Positions 45,154 to 55,077 of a stretch of 64,000 bases of DNA are shown here, in pieces (the stretch's first letter is position 1; each line of letters starts with the position of its first letter). A program made the position numbers and the translations under genes. The notes under the pieces were generated by a model, which worked only from the letters and a program-made list of their open reading frames with translations, had not been told where the DNA came from and searched no databases. Origin of the DNA: an uncultured Flavobacteriaceae bacterium (lineage in GTDB: Bacteria > Bacteroidota > Bacteroidia > Flavobacteriales > Flavobacteriaceae); NCBI GenBank assembly GCA_947488435.1, contig CANKZG010000001.1, positions 1,232,308 to 1,296,307 on the forward strand, in the 5' to 3' direction.

Positions 45154-46200
45154 TTAGTTGATTTTTTGATTAGTTAATATGCCATCATTTTCCAAAATCT
45201 TAAGGATTTCTAAAGTATAGAAATCAGCAGCTTCGGCAGATAAATGAGACCATTCAGGTAAATTGAGGCCCTGTAACTGTTTATAATCTTCAAAATGATA
45301 AGCGGGTAATTCACTGCTGATAACCAACTCATCCCAGAAGTTTGTTCTAGGGGTGATTTTGGCTTCTATAGCTCTGAATTCATTCGAAGAAGGAGCTCTT
45401 AATAGAATAATTTTACCACCTCGTTTTTTGAAAATTTCAGCATCTTCCATAAAAAAAGCCATGGTAGATTCTTTGTCGGGTGGGGGCATACCTGCGTTTC
45501 CTTTTAAACAAAACATCCATATATCAATCACGGTCTTCGCAAAATCTGGATCTTTAGTCATACGCTCTAACATTCGCACGTTCCGCTCTTCGCTAAACTC
45601 TCCAAACTCATAGAAAGGAGGTATTTTAGGGTTTCCTGTGCGATTTCCAATCGTAATAGTTTCTAATAGCGAACGTAAATCAAAGTTACCAGCAATCATG
45701 TCCTCATAGGAATGTACAAAAACAAAGTTATGTTGTAAAGGCATGGATAACCAATGATTGAAACGTTGGGCGTAGGTGCGATCCTTATAATAGTCTACTT
45801 TTTCTTGAGGCCCAGAAATTGGAGGTGCCTGTGGAAAGGTAGTAGAAAAGAATAGTGGAGGAGTAACTCCAACCACTATTGTTCCGGTAAAATTCGTATT
45901 GCGAACAACATCTCTAAATATAGGTAAAGGTGATGCTCCGCCCATTGCCAATTGTATGGGACGCTTTCCAGTATAGGCTTCCCATTGATCGAGTTGTAAA
46001 TCAAAATGGACACGTGAAGAGCCGGTAAAAACAAAATCTTCATTAGTAAGATTGTTTACTTTAGCTCGTGTGGTTGCCCAAATGGCGTTGTCATCTTGAA
46101 CAGTAGGGACTTTTCCTTTGGAACGCCAGTACATTTCCCATCCCGTTAAACTAAGAATACTAAGAATTAACGCTATAAGGAAGGAGTTTTTTAATTTCAT
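45154..46200 (-). CDS. SGNH/GDSL-like membrane-anchored protein, partner of MBOAT
   Basis: 348 residues with one N-terminal transmembrane or signal anchor (MKLKNSFLIALILSILSLTGWEMYW). FVFTGSSRVHFDLQLDQWEAYTG resembles the catalytic-serine block of SGNH hydrolases (GSSR), with later SHLSAEAADFYT giving a candidate His. In alginate-type systems such a periplasmic protein (AlgJ/AlgX) works with the MBOAT AlgI to O-acetylate the polymer. The pair is tightly linked and no glycosyltransferases are adjacent. Confidence 0.7.
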   Translation of the reverse strand: MKLKNSFLIALILSILSLTGWEMYWRSKGKVPTVQDDNAIWATTRAKVNNLTNEDFVFTGSSRVHFDLQLDQWEAYTGKRPIQLAMGGASPLPIFRDVVRNTNFTGTIVVGVTPPLFFSTTFPQAPPISGPQEKVDYYKDRTYAQRFNHWLSMPLQHNFVFVHSYEDMIAGNFDLRSLLETITIGNRTGNPKIPPFYEFGEFSEERNVRMLERMTKDPDFAKTVIDIWMFCLKGNAGMPPPDKESTMAFFMEDAEIFKKRGGKIILLRAPSSNEFRAIEAKITPRTNFWDELVISSELPAYHFEDYKQLQGLNLPEWSHLSAEAADFYTLEILKILENDGILTNQKIN

Positions 46201-46541
46201 ATGAATTTGTTTTTGGTGTTGCGTAATTTGAAAATAATAAAACTATAGCGGGGGAATTTTTAAAGAGGATATTGAGCGCCATGCACTGCAAAGCATACCG
46301 AGAAGGTCGTTCGTAAAGGAAATTTACAAACAATATGGGGGAAAGACATCGGTGTATAAATTGTCTTAACAAAAGAAGTAAAGATTGGTCGGTTGCTTGT
46401 AAATGTAATAAAATAAATATAAGTACCTGAATATTAAGGTGCTAAAATGTCTAACGAAAAAAGACAATTAAAAAGAATATTTTTCGTACGATTGATATGC
46501 CCGTAGCAACGCGTCATATTTGCTAACATAAATGGGACTTT
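46201..46541. other. Intergenic region upstream of the SGNH-like gene and downstream of mgtE
   Basis: 341 bp, AT-rich, with no coding potential in either strand that I can support (a short frame at 46160-46372 overlaps the SGNH gene start and resembles nothing). It should hold the promoter for the SGNH-MBOAT pair and the end of the mgtE transcript. No clear promoter boxes or stable terminator stem were found. Confidence 0.5.
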
Positions 46542-47894
46542 CTAAATGCCTAATATTAATTTGGCTATCCAAAAGTAAATTAAGATTCCAAAAATATCGT
46601 TGCTGGTAGTAATAAATGGGCCTGTAGCTATTGCGGGATCTATACCTCGTTTTTCTAAGAATAAGGGAATAAAAGTTCCGATAATACCAGCTACAACAAT
46701 AACTGCTACTAAGGACACCGAAATAGCTAAAGAAATTTGTAGATCATTTTTCCAAAGCCAAGTAAATACAAATAAAATTATGGCAAGTATAACTCCATTC
46801 AATATCGCCAACAGCATTTCCTTTATGAGGCGATCACTAATGCTACCTTTAATATCATCATTTGCGAGACCCTGCACAATAATGGCGCTGGATTGCACGC
46901 CAACATTACCTGCCATAGCTGCAATTAATGGCGTAAAGTATAAAATAATGGTATAGTCTTGAATAATAGTTTCAAAACTCCCCATAATCCCTGCAGCTCC
47001 TAGCCCCCCTAATAAACCCAGAATTAACCAAGGCAACCGAGCTCGAGTTAACTCCCAAATACTATCATCGGCTTCAACATCCTGAGAAATACCAGCTGCC
47101 AATTGGTAATCTTTTTCTGCTTCTTCGCGAATAACATCCACAATATCGTCAATCGTAATACGCCCTACTAATCTTCCAGTCTCATCAATAACTGGAATGG
47201 CTTCTAAATCGTATTTGGACATTATCTTAGCCACTTCCTCAGGTTTTTCATTCACGCTTACATAATCTACCTTGGAGATGTAAACATCTTTTATATGGGT
47301 TTTTGTAGAAGTGGTGAGTAGATCTTTTAAAGAAAGTCTACCTTTTAATTTTTCATCATTATCCACCACATAAATCGAATGAACACGGGTTACATTTTCT
47401 GCTTGAGCACGCATTTCTTTTACACAGGTTAATACATTCCAATTCTCATTAACCTTTACCAATTCCTTCGCCATTAAACCCCCAGCAGAATTTTCATCGT
47501 ACCGCAAGAGTTCAACAATATCTTTGGCATGTTCTTTATCTTCAATTTCTGAGATTACCTCTTCTACGATTTCGTCTGGAAGTTCCGCGACAATATCAGC
47601 AGCATCATCGGTATCTAGTTCCTCCAATTCTTCTGCGATTTCCTTTACGGAAAGATTTCCCAGAATGGCCTCCCGAAGATCTTCATCCAATTCGGTAAGC
47701 ACATCGGAAGTTTTATCGCTATCCAGAAGCTTTATGATATAAGTAGCACGATCTTCCTTAAGTTCGTTTATAATCTCGGCGATATCTGCATAGTGTAACT
47801 CTTCCAAAAGCGATACCAGATGAGTATCACTCTGATTTTTGATGAGTTCTTTAATCTCAATAATAAGTTCTTCGCTGAGTTTAAATGGTGTCAT
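46542..47894 (-). CDS. mgtE: Magnesium transporter MgtE
   Basis: 450-residue Mg2+ channel/transporter. N-terminal acidic superhelical MgtE_N domain ([25 protein letters not shown] ... [19 protein letters not shown]), a CBS pair ([28 protein letters not shown] and [29 protein letters not shown]), then five transmembrane helices containing the pore signature [19 protein letters not shown]. Its start overlaps the 3' end of rsmA by 14 bp, so the two are co-transcribed. Confidence 0.97.
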   Translation of the reverse strand: MTPFKLSEELIIEIKELIKNQSDTHLVSLLEELHYADIAEIINELKEDRATYIIKLLDSDKTSDVLTELDEDLREAILGNLSVKEIAEELEELDTDDAADIVAELPDEIVEEVISEIEDKEHAKDIVELLRYDENSAGGLMAKELVKVNENWNVLTCVKEMRAQAENVTRVHSIYVVDNDEKLKGRLSLKDLLTTSTKTHIKDVYISKVDYVSVNEKPEEVAKIMSKYDLEAIPVIDETGRLVGRITIDDIVDVIREEAEKDYQLAAGISQDVEADDSIWELTRARLPWLILGLLGGLGAAGIMGSFETIIQDYTIILYFTPLIAAMAGNVGVQSSAIIVQGLANDDIKGSISDRLIKEMLLAILNGVILAIILFVFTWLWKNDLQISLAISVSLVAVIVVAGIIGTFIPLFLEKRGIDPAIATGPFITTSNDIFGILIYFWIAKLILGI

Positions 47895-48726
47895 TCCCTA
47901 TTAACTTTGTAAGCGACACAAATTGGGCTACTCCCAATTGCTCTGGACGCTGGTCAAAGATAGTATCTTCTTTTAAAATAGGAGATAGGTCAAATGTTTT
48001 TAAACTGTTACGTAATGTTTTTCTCCGTTGATTAAAGGCCGCTTTCACCACTCTAAAGAATAATTTTTCATCGCAGTCCAACGTATAATTTTCTTTTCGC
48101 TGCAATTGTAGCACTCCCGATTGCACTTTGGGAGGAGGGTCAAATACATTTGGGGGGACCGTAAACAGATAAGATGCGTGGTAAAAGGCCTGAACAAGAA
48201 CAGAAAGTATGCCATAAGTTTTAGACCCTTCTTTTTCACAAATACGCTGTGCAACTTCTTTTTGAAACATCCCTGAGAATTCTGGAATTTGATGACGATT
48301 TTCCAGTAGTTTAAAAACGATTTGCGTAGAAATATTATATGGAAAATTACCCGTTATCGCATATAATTCGTCATTAAATAAGGAGTTTAAGTCATATTTA
48401 AGTACATCGGCCTCAACAATCTGAAGCGTACTTTTGTTGGCAAATGCCTTAGGATGTTCTAATCGAAAACTATGATTTAGATAGACAATAGATTCAGCAT
48501 CTAAATCCATAGCTACTAATTTGAGGTCTCGCAATAGTAAATATTTGGTGAGCACTCCGGTTCCAGGACCTATTTCAATAACATTTCTGGTATTTTGAAG
48601 CTGTAAAGTAGCTGCAATTTTTTGCGCCACTTCTTCATCTTTTAGGAAGTGTTGTCCTAAATATTTTTTTGCACGAACCGGACTTTTCTCTTTAGACCCT
48701 CCGTCATGCTTTTTTTTGTAACCCAT
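47881..48726 (-). CDS. rsmA: 16S rRNA dimethyladenosine transferase RsmA/KsgA
   Basis: Dimethylates two adjacent adenines in helix 45 of 16S rRNA. 281 residues: [19 protein letters not shown], the S-adenosylmethionine site [16 protein letters not shown], catalytic motif NFPYNIST, and [19 protein letters not shown]. Located 3 bp after the DUF4286 gene and overlapping mgtE; one operon. Confidence 0.97.
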   Translation of the reverse strand: MGYKKKHDGGSKEKSPVRAKKYLGQHFLKDEEVAQKIAATLQLQNTRNVIEIGPGTGVLTKYLLLRDLKLVAMDLDAESIVYLNHSFRLEHPKAFANKSTLQIVEADVLKYDLNSLFNDELYAITGNFPYNISTQIVFKLLENRHQIPEFSGMFQKEVAQRICEKEGSKTYGILSVLVQAFYHASYLFTVPPNVFDPPPKVQSGVLQLQRKENYTLDCDEKLFFRVVKAAFNQRRKTLRNSLKTFDLSPILKEDTIFDQRPEQLGVAQFVSLTKLIGNDTI

Positions 48727-48729
48727 ATG

Positions 48730-49041
48730 TTAATGCTCACTAATTATACTCAGTTCAGTTCTAAAAGCCACAAAGTTGTTGCCAAAATGTTTTGCGCCTT
48801 CCTTTCTTAAATTCTCAGCATCCTCTTTATAATATAAATCCAACGCAGCTTTACTATGTGCAGTGTATTGAATGGCATAGGTAACGCCTCCAATTTCTTC
48901 TTCAACCATTACCTGACAAAGTTTAGCAGCTTTAAATTTCCCCGTAGCTAGCATATCTGGAATGTGGGACTTCTGCATCCACTGCAACCAAGGTTCCTGA
49001 ATTTGCGTATTTACATTAATAGTGACATTATAGATATACAT
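48730..49041 (-). CDS. DUF4286 family protein
   Basis: 103 residues: MYIYNVTINVNTQIQEPWLQWMQKSHIPDMLATGKF is the recognisable start of DUF4286, a small ferredoxin-like-fold family common in Bacteroidota. ITYAIQY and FRTELSIISEH form later strands. Function unknown. Between the TPR gene (43 bp) and rsmA (3 bp). Confidence 0.85.
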   Translation of the reverse strand: MYIYNVTINVNTQIQEPWLQWMQKSHIPDMLATGKFKAAKLCQVMVEEEIGGVTYAIQYTAHSKAALDLYYKEDAENLRKEGAKHFGNNFVAFRTELSIISEH

Positions 49042-49084
49042 TGGTGTTGTTTTATTTGTTAGACGAACCGCGAGAATAAATGTG

Positions 49085-50869
49085 CTAATTCACAATATCT
49101 CCCCGTAGTTTTCGGTATTTTTTACGTGCTTGTGGGAAGTAATAACTATCCTGATAATTGTAAATTATCTTTTCGTAATGCTCTTTTGCCTTTTCAGTAT
49201 CGTTTAAAATAGTAGCGTAAATTTCGGCAAGGGCAAAATAGGCATCATCTGCTAGAATATCGTTGCCAAAAAATTCCACAATTTTTTGGTAGTTAAACCG
49301 AGCGGTTTCATAGTCCTTAAATTCCTCTAGCAATTTTCCCTGACGTAAAAGCGCTTCATCTTCTATTTTTTCACCTTTGTGATTTTCCAGTATATCATCG
49401 AGTACAGTTATGGCTTCTTTCTTCTTATTTTGATATGCGAGTAAATCGGCCCGCGCATATTTTTTAAGTGCCGTTTGTGTAGAATCTTCCAGTGAGTTAT
49501 CAGAAATAAGTAAGCTTAGTTGCATCGCATCATTAGCGATAAGTTGTGAAGTAGAACTGCGTAATACTTTAAGTTGTGTTAACGCCCAATCAAAATCTCC
49601 TTTGTAAAAGCTGGTTTGCGCGACCTTAAATCGTGCATTCTGACCAATGACATCATTTTTTAGGCGTTTTTGAATTTGCGAAAAGTAGATCAAAGCTTGG
49701 TTAAACTTTTGATCGAATACCAAAATATCCCCCAAGGCCATTTTTACATATGCTTCCCCAAACCTATTTAACGGTAGCTCTAAAGTGTTTTTTAAGAGTG
49801 AAATTGCAGCTGCCGGATTTTCTTTTTTAAAGGTTAAAAAATTGGCATATGCTATTTGCAAACGGTAGGTTTGACTTTGATAGCCATAACGTTCTAAGAG
49901 TTTTTCAAAATCCTGTTCTACCTGATTGTACGTTTTTGACGAGGTATTTAATAGTTTAATATCGATGAGACTTAACTGCGCATTTAGACTAGTTAAAGGA
50001 TCGTTACTGTTGTCAATAATATAATTGTAAATTTTTGCCGCTACACCAATTTCCTGATCCTGCATTGCTAATCTGCCTAAATCTTCCATTCGAAGTAGCG
50101 TACTTTCTTCTGCTCTTTTGTAAATAGCCTTTTCCTGACTAAAAGCACTATTGTACTGTTTCTGTTGTACAAACAACCAACTTAACAATTCGTTCCAAAG
50201 CACATCGGGATTTTGTTGTGCATTTTGAAGCAGTACTTTTTTTAGTTTAATATTATTGGCATTCGTTGCTTCTGGTGTAATAAAGTCATCAATATTGCGG
50301 AGCACATTAATTTTGGATGCTTTTCCGTTTTGAATAAGTTTTAAATAACTGCTATACATTTTTTCAATAGCGCCCTGTTCTCCATAAATACGTGCCAATT
50401 GAAAGTTATAATCTAGTCTTGGGTTTAATTCCATCGCTCGCGAATAGGACTTAATTGCATAATCAAGCAAAGTATACCGTTGAAAGCGATATCCTACACC
50501 GTAGCCGAAATTAGGGTTCTCTTCAATTTTAGCTAGGGCTTTTTGATAGTATTCCGTTGCTTTATCAGGCTTTTCTTGAAGTGCATAATTATATCCCAAT
50601 TCAATATATAGCGTGGGGTAGGCATTTCCCAATTCTAATTTTTTCATTAAAAATTGTTCGGCATCGTCATAACGCTCTAGCTGTTGATAGCAATTTACAA
50701 GACCTTCAGCAAAGTCTGTCCTGCGGGGATTTTTTTTAATAAGACGCTCAAAAAAAAGGGCGGCTTTTTCGTAATCTCCATCATTAAAATATTGTTTAGC
50801 CAAGAAATCGTCTTGAGAAAAAATAAACGAAGAATAGATAAAACAAAGGAGAAAAATAAAGATTCTCAT
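49085..50869 (-). CDS. Exported tetratricopeptide-repeat protein
   Basis: 594 residues with a signal peptide (FIFLLCFIYSSFIFSQ, cleavage near residue 18) followed almost entirely by TPR-type helix pairs: FNDGDYEKAALFFERLIKKNPRRTDFAEGLVNCY, YIELGYNYALQEKPDKATEYYQKALAKIE, and, near the C terminus, DDAYFALAEIYATILNDTEKAKEHYEKIIYNY. Probably a periplasmic or outer-membrane scaffold resembling lipoprotein-interacting BamD-like arrays. No enzymatic domain. First gene of the TPR-DUF4286-rsmA-mgtE run. Confidence 0.85.
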   Translation of the reverse strand: MRIFIFLLCFIYSSFIFSQDDFLAKQYFNDGDYEKAALFFERLIKKNPRRTDFAEGLVNCYQQLERYDDAEQFLMKKLELGNAYPTLYIELGYNYALQEKPDKATEYYQKALAKIEENPNFGYGVGYRFQRYTLLDYAIKSYSRAMELNPRLDYNFQLARIYGEQGAIEKMYSSYLKLIQNGKASKINVLRNIDDFITPEATNANNIKLKKVLLQNAQQNPDVLWNELLSWLFVQQKQYNSAFSQEKAIYKRAEESTLLRMEDLGRLAMQDQEIGVAAKIYNYIIDNSNDPLTSLNAQLSLIDIKLLNTSSKTYNQVEQDFEKLLERYGYQSQTYRLQIAYANFLTFKKENPAAAISLLKNTLELPLNRFGEAYVKMALGDILVFDQKFNQALIYFSQIQKRLKNDVIGQNARFKVAQTSFYKGDFDWALTQLKVLRSSTSQLIANDAMQLSLLISDNSLEDSTQTALKKYARADLLAYQNKKKEAITVLDDILENHKGEKIEDEALLRQGKLLEEFKDYETARFNYQKIVEFFGNDILADDAYFALAEIYATILNDTEKAKEHYEKIIYNYQDSYYFPQARKKYRKLRGDIVN

Positions 50870-50960
50870 AGCAGACTTTTAACAAATATACTATAGTTAT
50901 ATAGAAGAACTTGTTAAGGAGATTACAACATTTTAAGGGAAAACCAAAAATTTAATAGGG

Positions 50961-51335
50961 TTAAGAAGGTAACGATTGTATTAAATTCCGGCTTATTACA
51001 GTATCATAAATAATGGTGAGTTGCTTTATTTTGTAATGCTCGTCTAGCACCAAAACATCGGCTACTTTAAAATTAACAGCGCTTCCATCGCGTATCGTCC
51101 AGTGATAATCAAATAAAATAATACCTCGTTGGCTATCTTTTTCTGTAAAAATACCGTCGAGTGTTAATTTAGAAGCCTGGGTGTCATTTTGCAATTCCGT
51201 AAAGAAATCAACAGCCGATTTTACACCATAAATTGGGGAATGTACTTCGGCATCTTTATGAAATAAAGAGAGTATCCGGGAAAGGTCACCTGTTTGCAAA
51301 TACGTCAGATAATTTTGAGCTATGGTATGAAACAT
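50961..51335 (-). CDS. SnoaL/NTF2-like small protein
   Basis: 124 residues from the ATG at 51335, 13 bp past the serS stop; an in-frame extension to 51407 would run into serS and is not domain-like. FHTIAQNYLTYLQTGDLSRILSLFHKDAEVHSPIYGVKSAVDFFTELQND is the typical cone-fold start of SnoaL-like/steroid-isomerase-like proteins, followed by strands HWTIRDGSAVNFKVADVLVLDE. Possible ligand-binding or isomerase role; unproven. Confidence 0.8.
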   Translation of the reverse strand: MFHTIAQNYLTYLQTGDLSRILSLFHKDAEVHSPIYGVKSAVDFFTELQNDTQASKLTLDGIFTEKDSQRGIILFDYHWTIRDGSAVNFKVADVLVLDEHYKIKQLTIIYDTVISRNLIQSLPS

Positions 51336-51348
51336 TGATATTATCGTT

Positions 51349-52620
51349 TTAGTTAATGCTGTCGAAGCCTGTGTAGGGGATAAGTACTTCGGGAATTTCA
51401 ATACCATTTTCTCCTTGGTAATTTTCCAATATGGCTGCTAATACCCGTGGTAAGGCTAAGGAACTTCCATTAAGCGTATGTGCCAATTGGCTTTTTCCTG
51501 CGTCGTCTTTAAAGCGAAGTTTTAAACGATTCGCTTGATAGGTTTCAAAATTTGAAACAGAACTGATTTCCAACCAACGATCTTGTGCGGTTGAAAAAAC
51601 CTCAAAATCGTAGGTAATTGCCGCCGTAAAACCTAAATCTCCACCACATAAACGAAGAATCCGATAGGGAAGTTTTAATTCGTTAAGAATCTCCTTGATA
51701 TGCGCTACCATTCCATCCAATGCTTCATATGATTTTGATGGATGTTCTACGCGAACAATCTCTACCTTATCAAATTGATGCAAGCGATTAAGTCCTCTTA
51801 CGTGAGCACCATAACTACCCGCTTCCCTCCTAAAACACGGAGTATAAGCGGTATAAGTTATTGGAAAATCGGTACTATTAAGAATGCGATCTCTAAAAAT
51901 ATTGGTGACAGGCACTTCAGCTGTTGGGATGAGGTATAGGTCATCTTCTGTAACATGATACATTTGACCTTCTTTATCTGGAAGTTGTCCTGTGCCATAG
52001 CCCGAAGCAGCGTTCACTAAATGAGGTACCTGAAGTTCAGTATACCCCGCCTGGGTATTTTTATCTAAGAAATATGCAATTAATGCGCGCTGCAGCCTTG
52101 CACCTTTACCTTTATAAACAGGGAATCCAGCACCTGAAATTTTAACGCCCAATTCAAAATCTATGATATCATATTTTTTTGCTAACTCCCAATGAGGTAG
52201 TGCGTTATCGATCAGTGCGGGAATTGAACCCTCTTTAAATATTTCCTCATTATCTGCATCTGTATTTCCAGAAGGGACTGTAGGATGCGGGATATTTGGA
52301 ATTTGATATAACAACTCTTGTAATTGATTGGTTAATTGACTCAAAGTGTCGTTTAAAGTCTTAGAAGTTTCCTTTAACCCAGCTGTTTTTTCCTTAATAC
52401 TATTCGCTTCTGCAGCTTTTCCAGCTTTAAAAAGCATTCCAATTTCTTTGGATAATTTGTTGGATTCTGCAAGCGTGTTGTCTAATTCTGTTTGGGTAGA
52501 TCTCCTTTGTTCATCCAATTGAAGAACGGATTCTAACAATGGAGCAGCATCTAAATTTCGTTTTTGAAGTGCCTTAATAAGAGCATCTTTATCTTCTCGA
52601 ATACGCTGTAGTTGTAGCAT
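51349..52620 (-). CDS. serS: Seryl-tRNA synthetase
   Basis: 423-residue class II synthetase. An N-terminal antiparallel coiled coil (about residues 30-100) recognises the long variable arm of tRNA-Ser. Catalytic core: YTELQVPHLVNAASGYGTGQLPDKEGQMYHV, motif 2 TPCFRREAGSYGAHVRGLNRLHQFDKVEI, and motif 3 HTLNGSSLALPRVLAAILENYQ. Preceded by a good promoter match; the SnoaL-like gene follows. Confidence 0.97.
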   Translation of the reverse strand: MLQLQRIREDKDALIKALQKRNLDAAPLLESVLQLDEQRRSTQTELDNTLAESNKLSKEIGMLFKAGKAAEANSIKEKTAGLKETSKTLNDTLSQLTNQLQELLYQIPNIPHPTVPSGNTDADNEEIFKEGSIPALIDNALPHWELAKKYDIIDFELGVKISGAGFPVYKGKGARLQRALIAYFLDKNTQAGYTELQVPHLVNAASGYGTGQLPDKEGQMYHVTEDDLYLIPTAEVPVTNIFRDRILNSTDFPITYTAYTPCFRREAGSYGAHVRGLNRLHQFDKVEIVRVEHPSKSYEALDGMVAHIKEILNELKLPYRILRLCGGDLGFTAAITYDFEVFSTAQDRWLEISSVSNFETYQANRLKLRFKDDAGKSQLAHTLNGSSLALPRVLAAILENYQGENGIEIPEVLIPYTGFDSIN

Positions 52621-52640
52621 GATTTTGACTTTATAAGGCG

Positions 52641-52671
52641 CAAATTTAGGGTTAATTGCTTAATGTATCAA
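52641..52671 (-). promoter_or_regulatory. Predicted promoter of serS
   Basis: On the minus strand TTG (52669-52671), 20-nt spacer, TAAATTTG (52641-52648). The serS ATG lies about 20 bp downstream. Confidence 0.6.
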
Positions 52672-52762
52672 TGGCTTTTAAGAGTTTATTCTTCTTAAAG
52701 TTTGGCTAGTTTTGTAGACAAGGCTGTGTGCTTTTCTTTTTTTGAGTTCAAAGGTATACGTA

Positions 52763-54109
52763 TTAATGAACAGGCCTAACCGTTGTTTTGTGTTTTTCTA
52801 AAGCTGAAGGAAGGATCCAATTGTGATGTTTTAAATGATTCCATGGCGTATTGGCTAGATCAACTTTCGGGTCGATAAAAAGCTTATAAGGCTTCCCATT
52901 AATACTAACTCGAGATCGTACATAAACTTCTATTTGTTGTCCATTTTTAGCGTACTGCTTTTTGAGATACTGTGCAAATTGCCATGTAAAATCGGGATAA
53001 GCTGCAACCTTGCTTTTTTGTTTTATGGTGAGGTAATCATCCAGTTTTACATTGGTTCGTTTGCCGTCGGCTTTATCGACAACAAAGAATCGAATACTCC
53101 CACTTCTGCTTCGCAGCATCATTCGCCAACTCATACGATGACCTTCTTCGGTCCATAACACATCGCCCTTTATAACATGGTGACGTAGCGGTAATACCAG
53201 TTGAATACCGAAGTATAAGACCAACCCCATATAAAGAAGATTTTTTCTCTTGGGAATACTAATTTCGTTTTGAGTGTAGAGGTTTTTCTTTCTGAGAAAA
53301 ATTCGCTTTAGCGTCTGGGATTCAAAAAAGAAAACACAAAAAGCAAGTGCTAAATATGGAAAAATACCAATTTGAAAAACAATAGAATTAAAAAGATGAA
53401 AGAAAATAGCGCTAACAAAAGCTATGCGCCTAGTGCGTTTCCATAATAGTGCTGGAATAATACATGCATCAAACAATATCCCGGCAATACCAATTAGTTT
53501 ATGCACCCAAGGCAACTGCAAAAATGATCCAATAAGCGGATAATCTGCTCTACCTTGCATTAATAGTTTAATGATACTAAAGTCTAACCAATCTCCGTAA
53601 ATTTTAGCAATTGAGGCGAAAACGTACACTATAAAAAGCTGCAAAGCTATAAGCCATTTTATGTAACTGTACATAGCATCATCTTTAATATTAGGATTTT
53701 GATTTGCATCAATTGCATAGCCGCGATTGGCTGGAAGAAAAGTCATTATAAATGCTATCAAAACCAGCAGATAGTAATGATTGTTATAAGAAGTTTTTTG
53801 CATTAAATAAACTCCTGTCCAAAGTACAGCAAAAGCCCCCATGGTCCACCTGTATTTATAGCCTAAAGCAATACAAATACCTAGAGTTCCCATTGCAAAG
53901 AAGTACAGATACATCCCATAACCTGGAAGTGGTTGTAACCATTCAAAACCAATAAAGCTAAACGTAAATTTGGGAGCTATTAGTACGCGTTGTACCCATC
54001 CGGTTAATATAGCGCCATAGCACTCAAAACTGATGAGTATCCCAAAGAAAATACGAAAGAGTAGGAGTGAACTATTATCAACCTTTGTAAAAAGAAATCG
54101 ATTTAACAT
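52763..54109 (-). CDS. HTTM/vitamin-K-dependent gamma-carboxylase-like membrane protein
   Basis: 448 residues: about eight hydrophobic helices in the first ~300 residues (RIFFGILISFECYGAILTGW, GYGMYLYFFAMGTLGICIALGY, YNNHYYLLVLIAFIMTFLPANRGYAID, LQLFIVYVFASIAKIYGDWL), then a soluble C-terminal domain (VLWTEEGHRMSWRMMLRSRSGSIRFFVVDK ... YVRSRVSINGKPYKLFIDPKVDL). This is the layout of the HTTM family related to vitamin-K-dependent gamma-glutamyl carboxylase. Bacterial substrate unknown. Starts directly after the ribF stop codon. Confidence 0.88.
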   Translation of the reverse strand: MLNRFLFTKVDNSSLLLFRIFFGILISFECYGAILTGWVQRVLIAPKFTFSFIGFEWLQPLPGYGMYLYFFAMGTLGICIALGYKYRWTMGAFAVLWTGVYLMQKTSYNNHYYLLVLIAFIMTFLPANRGYAIDANQNPNIKDDAMYSYIKWLIALQLFIVYVFASIAKIYGDWLDFSIIKLLMQGRADYPLIGSFLQLPWVHKLIGIAGILFDACIIPALLWKRTRRIAFVSAIFFHLFNSIVFQIGIFPYLALAFCVFFFESQTLKRIFLRKKNLYTQNEISIPKRKNLLYMGLVLYFGIQLVLPLRHHVIKGDVLWTEEGHRMSWRMMLRSRSGSIRFFVVDKADGKRTNVKLDDYLTIKQKSKVAAYPDFTWQFAQYLKKQYAKNGQQIEVYVRSRVSINGKPYKLFIDPKVDLANTPWNHLKHHNWILPSALEKHKTTVRPVH

Positions 54110-55036
54110 CTAAGTAGCAATTAGGGATAATGAAATCTCTTTGTCTTTTTGCAATTGATCTTTTAAAGCTTCCAAAGACTCAAACTTGTGCTCATCTCGA
54201 ATACGATGCAAAATACCTATTTGTATTTTTTGATCGTATAAGTCCATGTCGATATCGAAAAAATTTATTTCAATACTTTTTTTCTTTCCTGCTACCGTAG
54301 GATTATACCCAATATTCATCATGCCAAAAACTAAGGTATTATCTATCATACTTCGCACAACATAAACTCCATTTTTAGGAATCAATTTATATGATTCTTC
54401 TATATGAAGATTAGCGGTAGGAAAACTAATTGTCTTTCCTAGACCCTTACCACGTTTAATTATTCCAGTAAGCATATAGGGATACCCTAAATATTCATTG
54501 GCAATTTGTACTTCACCGGCTAGGAGCGCTTTTCTAATTTTTGTTGAACTCACCGAAACATCATCTATTTCTTGTACCGGAATTTCATCGACCTTGAAAT
54601 CGAAGGTATTGCCAAAACTCACTAAGTCCTGAATATTGGCATCTCGATTGCGACCAAATCGATGGTCGTAACCAATAATTATCTTTTTAATTTGTAATTT
54701 ATTTACCAGATAATCGCGAACAAATTCGGTTGCTGTAAGTCGAGAAAAGTCTTTGGTAAATGGCTGAACAATGAGTACATCTAGCCCTAGACTTTCTAGA
54801 ATTTCAACTTTTTCTTCTATCGTATTTAGAAGTTTAATATCAGTGTCTTTTTGTAAGACCATTCGAGGGTGGGGAAAAAATGTAAGTAATGTCGCACTTA
54901 ATTTTAAGTTTTTGGCACTATTTATGAGGCGTTCTAATATCTTTGTATGACCCACATGTACACCGTCAAAAGTGCCAATAGTAATTGCAGTAGCGTTTTT
55001 TTTATTGTATTTTGAAATGCCGTGAACTGTTACCAC
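54110..55036 (-). CDS. ribF: Bifunctional riboflavin kinase/FAD synthetase
   Basis: 308 residues making FMN then FAD. N-terminal nucleotidyltransferase: ITIGTFDGVHVGHTKIL, LLTFFPHPRMVL, VIGYDHRFGRNRDANI. The C-terminal riboflavin kinase domain carries YMLTGIIKRGKGLGKTISFPTANLHIEE (PTAN motif) and KNGVYVV. Divergent from the metalloprotease gene; immediately followed by the HTTM gene. Confidence 0.97.
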   Translation of the reverse strand: MVTVHGISKYNKKNATAITIGTFDGVHVGHTKILERLINSAKNLKLSATLLTFFPHPRMVLQKDTDIKLLNTIEEKVEILESLGLDVLIVQPFTKDFSRLTATEFVRDYLVNKLQIKKIIIGYDHRFGRNRDANIQDLVSFGNTFDFKVDEIPVQEIDDVSVSSTKIRKALLAGEVQIANEYLGYPYMLTGIIKRGKGLGKTISFPTANLHIEESYKLIPKNGVYVVRSMIDNTLVFGMMNIGYNPTVAGKKKSIEINFFDIDMDLYDQKIQIGILHRIRDEHKFESLEALKDQLQKDKEISLSLIAT

Positions 55037-55077
55037 TATAGTGAAAAATAAAAAACTGTATTTTTGAAAGTGCCTAA

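Noticed and set aside
46160-46372. 70-residue frame upstream of the SGNH-like gene
   Set aside because: It overlaps the N terminus of the well-supported SGNH gene in another frame and has no similarity to a known protein.
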